From contig JAILEY010000059.1 of the NCBI GenBank assembly GCA_024687165.1, positions 32,181 to 96,180 of the forward strand: 64,000 nt of DNA, in the 5' to 3' direction. The notes under the pieces are model-generated. The model was given only the letters and a program-made list of their open reading frames with translations. It did no database searches and had not been told where the DNA came from. The position numbers and the translations under genes are program-made. Shown one piece after another: positions 59,756 to 64,000 of the stretch (the first letter of the stretch is position 1; each line of letters begins with the position of its first letter). Source of the DNA: Treponema sp. GTDB lineage: Bacteria > Spirochaetota > Spirochaetia > Treponematales > Treponemataceae.

Positions 59756-61279
59756 ATGAAAACTTTTAAAAAATATCTTTTAACGATTTTAGCAACAACT
59801 TATTCCGGAGTATTTTTCTTAAGAATCTTTCACTATGGATTTATATACGAACGTCCGACCTTTATTCTTACAGGCTGCATTCCAACAGTTTTAATTACCT
59901 TCGGATTAATTGCAATTACTTCTATTTTTCAGTGGCCGATCCTCAAAGATTTTGACAAGGTAATTGAAAAAGGAAAAAAAGACAAAAACCTTCTGACAAA
60001 AAAAGACTTTAAAAAATGCATGAAGGCTTACCGAAACTACGACATCATCATTATAGTTGCAAACGCTATCGGATTTCTGATTGGAGCAGGATCTACAGCA
60101 ATTGTTGCTTCTTTAAAAGGAGAAGATCCTTTCAACGCAACAACCTTTACGCTGATAGAATTGCAGTCAGTTGCCACAGGATTCATGTGCTACACAATAA
60201 ATTACGTTCTTGTAAAAAGAATTTACATGGCAAATCAGATGAGAGAAATAGGAATGAAGCTCAGTGAAAATTTGCAGCGGGTACAGAATGTTGCAATGTG
60301 GGCTTCTATTGATACAGCAATCATAAATATGATGACGGTCCCATACGGAATTATTCTGAATCAGAAAACAGACTGCTTCAATAATTTTATTGTTTACTGT
60401 TTGATTGGATGGTTAACAAGTATTGCTGAATTCTTTATTGTTTTCACAGTTATAACAAAACGAATTCAAAAGACTCAAAAATCAGTAAGCGGAAATCTTC
60501 TTTCAGAATCTACAACTCTTGCTGATGCAACTAAACAGAGTGCTGAAACAAGTCAGAATCAAAGTGCAGCCGTAAAAGAAATTGTTGCAACAATGCAGGA
60601 TTCAACTCAACTTGCAAATAACATCGGCGAAAAAATCAAGGAAGTTACAAATCTTGCTGAACAGTCACGAGACGCAGTTATGTCTGGAAATCTTGCCTTG
60701 CAGAAAAATGTTGAAGAACTTCAAAACATAAAAAATACAAACATGCTCACAATCGATGGAATTAAAGCGCTGAATACAAAAATCAACGGCATCTGGGATA
60801 TCATCAGCATAATTAACGGTGTTGCAGACAAAACAAAGATTATTGCTTTTAACGCAGAACTTGAAGCTTCTAATTCTGGTGAAGCAGGGAAAAATTTCCA
60901 CGTAGTTGCTACAGAAATCCGCCGACTTTCAGATAACATTATCGACAGCATCAAAAAGATTAAAGAAATAATTACAGAAATTCAAAAGGCTTCTGACACT
61001 TTAATTCAGGACAGTGAAAAAGGTACAGCACAGATTGACAGCGGATATGAAAGCGCCCGTTCTTTGGAAAATGAATTTGAAAGCATCATGCATTCTTCAA
61101 ATATTACGGCAGACAGTTCACACCAAATTTTAAGCAACGTTGAGCAGCTTACAGGTGCAAGCGAACAGATTTTTATTACGCTTCAGGATATTGCAAAAGG
61201 AATCGAAAGCTTCTCTGAAAATATTACAAGCATTTATTCAGCATCAGAAAACGTAAAGGAAATTGCAAGCTTACTGTAG
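59756..61279 (+). CDS. Six-TM chemoreceptor-like protein with divergent signalling tip
   Basis: A 507-residue receptor. The N-terminal 235 residues hold about six membrane segments with short loops (FILTGCIPTVLITFGLIAIT, IIIIVANAIGFLIGAGS, FIVYCLIGWLTSIAEFFIVF), so sensing is probably in the membrane and not through a periplasmic domain. HAMP is not visible. The cytoplasmic part carries QSAAVKEIVATMQDSTQLAN and a tip reading KIIAFNAELEASNSGEAGKN, then FHVVATEIRRLS, the same departures from the MCP consensus as in the first receptor of this operon. ACAGGAGG precedes the ATG. It is the last gene before a strong terminator, 30 bases after the cyclase. Confidence 0.88.
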   Translation: MKTFKKYLLTILATTYSGVFFLRIFHYGFIYERPTFILTGCIPTVLITFGLIAITSIFQWPILKDFDKVIEKGKKDKNLLTKKDFKKCMKAYRNYDIIIIVANAIGFLIGAGSTAIVASLKGEDPFNATTFTLIELQSVATGFMCYTINYVLVKRIYMANQMREIGMKLSENLQRVQNVAMWASIDTAIINMMTVPYGIILNQKTDCFNNFIVYCLIGWLTSIAEFFIVFTVITKRIQKTQKSVSGNLLSESTTLADATKQSAETSQNQSAAVKEIVATMQDSTQLANNIGEKIKEVTNLAEQSRDAVMSGNLALQKNVEELQNIKNTNMLTIDGIKALNTKINGIWDIISIINGVADKTKIIAFNAELEASNSGEAGKNFHVVATEIRRLSDNIIDSIKKIKEIITEIQKASDTLIQDSEKGTAQIDSGYESARSLENEFESIMHSSNITADSSHQILSNVEQLTGASEQIFITLQDIAKGIESFSENITSIYSASENVKEIASLL

Positions 61280-61297
61280 AATTTATTAATTGCCTGA

Positions 61298-61325
61298 GGG
61301 AAGTATTCACTACTTCCCTTTTTTT
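61298..61325 (+). terminator. Rho-independent terminator ending the chemosensory operon
   Basis: GGGAAGTA (61298-61305) and TACTTCCC (61311-61318) with a five-base loop, then seven T. Confidence 0.92.
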
Positions 61326-61337
61326 CCAAAAGCTTGT

Positions 61338-61640
61338 CTAAATCTCAAAATCTAAACATGCACGGCTTGCTGTGAAAGGACGAACCTTACTGTCAGCAAC
61401 TGCAACATGTTCAGGATGTTTTGCGTAACCTTTAAGGGCTTCCTCAGACTCAAAAACTGAATCAAGCATAAGATCTGCGGTAGAAGAGGCAAGGCGTCCA
61501 CTTGTGTTTACCTTAATATCTACAAGCCCTGGAATTTTTCCCTTAAGACTTTCAAGCCCTTCTTTAATTCCGGCTTTTACAGTTTCCTTTTCTGCATCAC
61601 TCATTTCCTTGAGCGTCCACAAAATTATATGTTTAACCAT
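61338..61640 (-). CDS. Stress-responsive dimeric alpha/beta-barrel (Dabb) domain protein
   Basis: A 100-residue Dabb-family protein: MVKHIILWTLKEMSDAEKE start, LKGKIPGLVDIKVNTSG, ADLMLDSVFESEEALKGYAK and HPEHVAVADSKVRPFTASRA. These small proteins form dimeric ferredoxin-like barrels. Biochemical roles differ and are mostly unknown. AACAGGAG precedes the ATG. It is transcribed toward the operon terminator and stands alone. Its upstream region holds the long copy of the inverted-repeat element. Confidence 0.85.
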   Translation of the reverse strand: MVKHIILWTLKEMSDAEKETVKAGIKEGLESLKGKIPGLVDIKVNTSGRLASSTADLMLDSVFESEEALKGYAKHPEHVAVADSKVRPFTASRACLDFEI

Positions 61641-61752
61641 TTTTTTCTCCTGTTTACTGCAACAGTTTATTACGAATGAATTATCTGAGCAATAAGTCTC
61701 TTCTCATAATTCAACATTCACTCTATTATATAAACAGTCATAATTTTAATTA

Positions 61753-61907
61753 TAAAAATTGACTTCCGGTTGTCTTGCGCGTAACGAAACCGATGCTATC
61801 GCATCTACATGCTGTTTGTTGTAAAGGAATTATTCACATTATCGCTTCGCGACAACAACAAACAGAATGTTTTCATTCCGCTCAATACTCCCTCGCGCCA
61901 ATTTTTA
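61753..61907. repeat. Inverted-repeat element, copy 3 (long form)
   Basis: Outer ends TAAAAATTGAC and GCCAATTTTTA match as inverted repeats with one difference, and share AAATTG-ACTTCCGGTTG-type and GCGCCAATTTT ends with the copies at 2698 and 7711. The interior of about 130 bases carries further hairpins: GATGC/GCATC near 61792-61805, CTGTTTGTTGT (61812-61822) with ACAACAAACAG (61855-61865), and GAATG/CATTC (61865-61878). No coding frame. The rest of the 61641-61964 gap shows nothing I would name. Confidence 0.7.
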
Positions 61908-61964
61908 TTACATTAATAAAATTTAAGATTTAGACTAAATCTAACACATAAAGGAAAATCAGAA

Positions 61965-62486
61965 ATGAAAAAGATTATTATAAAAATATTGAGTACAGCT
62001 TTAATCATGCTTGCGATTTCTGCATGTAAAAGAGAAAAGAAAGAATTAATTTCAAATTATGACATATCTTTTGAAAAAATGACTTTACAGAAAAATATCG
62101 AAAAAATTCTTAATGATTTAGATTTTCAAAATAAATATTCCGTTTCTATAATTTATCAGCAAACAAAAGATAACTCAAAAAGAGCGATATCTGAAGAAAA
62201 TATCACCAGAAGAGTTTATGGAAAAGCAGATTTTTCTGAAAAAAGTGATACTCCAAACAATGTTGATGGAATGTGGGAAGAAAAATTACAAAGAGCAAAT
62301 TATGATGAAAAAAAAGAATCGGATAAAATTGAGTACGGCTATTTTTCAGCAATAATTATCATCGATGAAATTGATAAGGAAACACAGGATAAATTAAATG
62401 CATTGATGAATTATTCTGTTGCAAATTCTGCTCGCGGCGATGTGATTAATGTAATTTCAAAATCAGACTTTTCTGCCAGGAATTAA
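61965..62486 (+). CDS. Hypothetical lipoprotein
   Basis: A 173-residue predicted lipoprotein: MKKIIIKILSTALIMLAISAC, with lipobox ISAC, then KREKKE. The mature part is charged and alternates helix and strand (FEKMTLQKNIEKILNDLDFQ, YGYFSAIIIIDEIDKETQDK). Not recognised. AAAGGAAA lies upstream. It begins a run of small exported proteins of low GC to the end of the window, closely spaced and probably cotranscribed in part. Confidence 0.65.
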   Translation: MKKIIIKILSTALIMLAISACKREKKELISNYDISFEKMTLQKNIEKILNDLDFQNKYSVSIIYQQTKDNSKRAISEENITRRVYGKADFSEKSDTPNNVDGMWEEKLQRANYDEKKESDKIEYGYFSAIIIIDEIDKETQDKLNALMNYSVANSARGDVINVISKSDFSARN

Positions 62487-62489
62487 ATA

Positions 62490-62561
62490 ATGAAAAGAAT
62501 ACTTTGTTTCTTGCTGATATCTTTGATTTGTTTTTCGACATTTGCATTCCATTTGCAATAA
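62490..62561 (+). CDS. 23-residue signal-peptide-only frame, probable gene remnant
   Basis: Reads MKRILCFLLISLICFSTFAF and stops three codons later. It is almost only a signal peptide with a plausible FAF cleavage region. It starts three bases after the preceding stop, without a clear ribosome binding site of its own. Most likely the start of an exported protein cut short by a stop or deletion. A tiny membrane peptide is the alternative. Confidence 0.35.
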   Translation: MKRILCFLLISLICFSTFAFHLQ

Positions 62562-62575
62562 TATATAATTTTAAT

Positions 62576-63187
62576 ATGAAGAAATTTTTTATTACACATG
62601 TTTTACTTTTAATCATTTTCTGCTCATCTGTTTCTGCACAAAGTTATTTTACGGGAGGAGTAAATCTTGATTTTACATTCAACTGTAACAAAGAAGTCAG
62701 GGATGAAATTGGAGTATTAATTTTAAAACCAAGTATATTTTTAGAATACAATACATTTAAAGAAAATTCAAAAATTGGATTTCATATTGATGGAAACGGT
62801 TGTGTTTTTTACAACGATGGAGATTTAATGCTTGGCCTTGGTGCAATGATTGGACCTTCTTTTCTTTTCTCAACAGGAGCAGAAAGCGGATTTATAATTT
62901 CACCTGGAATTACGGCAGGCTTTTTGCTCACTGGAGACTCAGAAGATGAAAACTCAAAAAGTAATGAGCAGAAAGATACAACATTAGGAGTCGCTTATCT
63001 TGGAATAGGCACTACAATCAAATATTTTTTCAGATCAGGATTAACAATCGGTCTTAATTTGAATTACTCTCCTTTAACATATATAAGTAATTCAGTTACA
63101 AGAAGAAATAACACTGAAACATTTAATAAGCTGGAAAATAGTATTTCAATTGGAATATGCTTCGGTTTCACAGAATGTTTCAAATGA
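62576..63187 (+). CDS. Hypothetical exported protein, outer-membrane-like
   Basis: A 203-residue protein. The signal peptide is MKKFFITHVLLLIIFCSSVS, with cleavage at about AQS. The mature part is rich in Gly and aromatic residues in alternating strands (FTGGVNLDFTFNCNKE, GLGAMIGPSFLFSTGAESGF, YLGIGTTIKYFFRSGLTIGL, ISIGICFGFTE), as in small outer-membrane barrels. It ends in Cys-Phe-Lys, not a terminal aromatic. The ATG is six bases after a TATAAT (62564-62569) and has no ribosome binding site, so it is probably leaderless. The next gene overlaps its stop (ATGA). Confidence 0.65.
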   Translation: MKKFFITHVLLLIIFCSSVSAQSYFTGGVNLDFTFNCNKEVRDEIGVLILKPSIFLEYNTFKENSKIGFHIDGNGCVFYNDGDLMLGLGAMIGPSFLFSTGAESGFIISPGITAGFLLTGDSEDENSKSNEQKDTTLGVAYLGIGTTIKYFFRSGLTIGLNLNYSPLTYISNSVTRRNNTETFNKLENSISIGICFGFTECFK

Positions 63188-63597
63188 AAAAATTTTCTAC
63201 AATTATTTTACTCTTTATACTGATTATTTCTTCAGCAATTTCCAGAGAGAATAAAATATCAATTAAAGAATTATTGAATAACAATAATTCCACATACTTT
63301 CCGATTGACGATAAAAGTAAGCAGCTGAAAATCGAATATATCGGGACAATAAAAAACTTTAAAATTTATAAAACTGTACTCCTCTGGAATATAAACAATT
63401 CCTTCAGAACAACTCATAGACTTGTATTTATAAAAAATGAAAAAGTTGAAGGAATGTATACTGGGATTCAATCAGATAAAATCAAAATAAAAGATAACAA
63501 AATAACTTTTGAAGATATAGATTATATAATCGAGATAAATGATAGACTTTCAGAAAATATTTATATAGACGGAGAAATATTTTGCTTGGAAAAATAA
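63184..63597 (+). CDS. Hypothetical exported protein
   Basis: A 137-residue protein with signal peptide MKKFSTIILLFILIISSAIS, then REN. The mature part is a mix of strands with many Lys, Ile and Asn (YIGTIKNFKIYKTVLLWNIN, KIKIKDNKITFEDIDYIIEI). Not recognised. I start it at ATG 63184, which overlaps the previous stop as ATGA. An upstream in-frame ATG would extend into the preceding gene without signal-like sequence. Confidence 0.6.
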   Translation: MKKFSTIILLFILIISSAISRENKISIKELLNNNNSTYFPIDDKSKQLKIEYIGTIKNFKIYKTVLLWNINNSFRTTHRLVFIKNEKVEGMYTGIQSDKIKIKDNKITFEDIDYIIEINDRLSENIYIDGEIFCLEK

Positions 63598-63648
63598 ATT
63601 TTTTGTGATTGAATCTGGCTGTTATGATAAAATATTTAGGGGGAAAAA

Positions 63649-64000
63649 ATGACTAAAAAAATTTACTTTATTTTTGCTTTATTTATCTTCAAGGTTTTCG
63701 CTCTTTATTCTCAAAATGTTTTTGATAATATTTATGATTTGGATATTTCAAACAAAGATGTTAAAAAATTGATTTTAGAAATTAAAAATCATTTGCCTGA
63801 AATACCAGATAATGAAAATTTTATAAAAACAAAAAAATACGAACTTATAGTATATTACGATGAAGATGGACGCTATGAGGCTAAAGCAGACGAAGCCACT
63901 GAAGAAAAAAAATTATACGAGTCTATATACTACAAAGATAACAAAAAAGATGTTTGGCTATTCATAAGAAAATACAAATACAAAGACGGACATTATATTT
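63649..64000 (+). CDS. Hypothetical exported protein, cut by the window edge
   Basis: An open frame from ATG 63649, preceded by a GGGGGA ribosome binding site, runs off the right end with no stop (117 codons visible). It begins MTKKIYFIFALFIFKVFALY, a signal peptide, followed by SQNVFDN. The visible mature part is charged (VYYDEDGRYEAKADEATEEK, RKYKYKDGHYI). Not recognised. It continues the group of small exported proteins. Confidence 0.65.
   Translation, partial: MTKKIYFIFALFIFKVFALYSQNVFDNIYDLDISNKDVKKLILEIKNHLPEIPDNENFIKTKKYELIVYYDEDGRYEAKADEATEEKKLYESIYYKDNKKDVWLFIRKYKYKDGHYI

Overview
This AT-rich, gene-dense window looks chromosomal and fits a Treponema-like spirochaete. The indications are an archaeal-type PheRS beta chain at the left edge, many lipoproteins with relaxed lipoboxes, pyruvate phosphate dikinase plus acetate kinase, HD-GYP and class III cyclase signalling proteins, a very large Ig-repeat/beta-barrel surface protein, and a chemosensory operon with a CheA-receiver hybrid. 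The assignment is by gene content and style, not by a database match. No rRNA or tRNA gene was recognised.

Layout. 0-11 kb: PheT 3' end, an ABC ATPase, an M29 aminopeptidase, an HPt/HD-GYP pair, acetate kinase, a B12-type radical SAM protein, and pyruvate phosphate dikinase with a histone-like Lys/Ala/Pro tail. 11-21 kb: PHP phosphatase, hybrid histidine kinase, a short dihydrofolate reductase, and an oligopeptide ABC importer with fused OppC-OppD. 21-26 kb: nrdD behind two NrdR boxes, then an accessory island with a 22-bp tandem repeat array, a higBA toxin-antitoxin pair, small unknown genes, and an nrdD/IS200-transposase chimera ending in a structured, IS-end-like sequence. 26-38 kb: two membrane proteins with LptF/LptG-like topology, a STAS protein, a TrmJ-like methyltransferase, lgt, a MinD/ParA ATPase, two small lipoproteins, a HisA-HisI-HisE fusion with hisD, a pseudo-receiver/HATPase/cNMP-binding protein, and rsmE. 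38-51 kb: the 2115-residue surface protein, a sirtuin, AroD-AroE, a four-unit 33-bp-periodic repeat array ahead of a DUF4143 ATPase, and a PD-(D/E)XK nuclease reading frame that runs without a stop into a lipoprotein. 51-61 kb: one operon, MCP / CheW / CheW-like / CheB / CheR / CheA-REC / pseudo-REC-adenylate cyclase / MCP. 61-64 kb: a Dabb protein, an inverted-repeat element and small exported proteins.

The strongest candidate for an undescribed system is the 51-61 kb operon. It has all the parts of a chemosensory array but no free CheY. A class III cyclase with a degenerate receiver lies inside it, and both receptors have altered hairpin tips and no visible HAMP domain. A cyclic-nucleotide-binding protein near 37 kb could be a downstream effector, which is inference. 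Other notable signals are a recurring TATAAT-(6-8 nt)-ATG arrangement suggesting many leaderless mRNAs, a three-copy inverted-repeat element family, the repeat arrays at 23.7 and 47.9 kb, and the PPDK tail.
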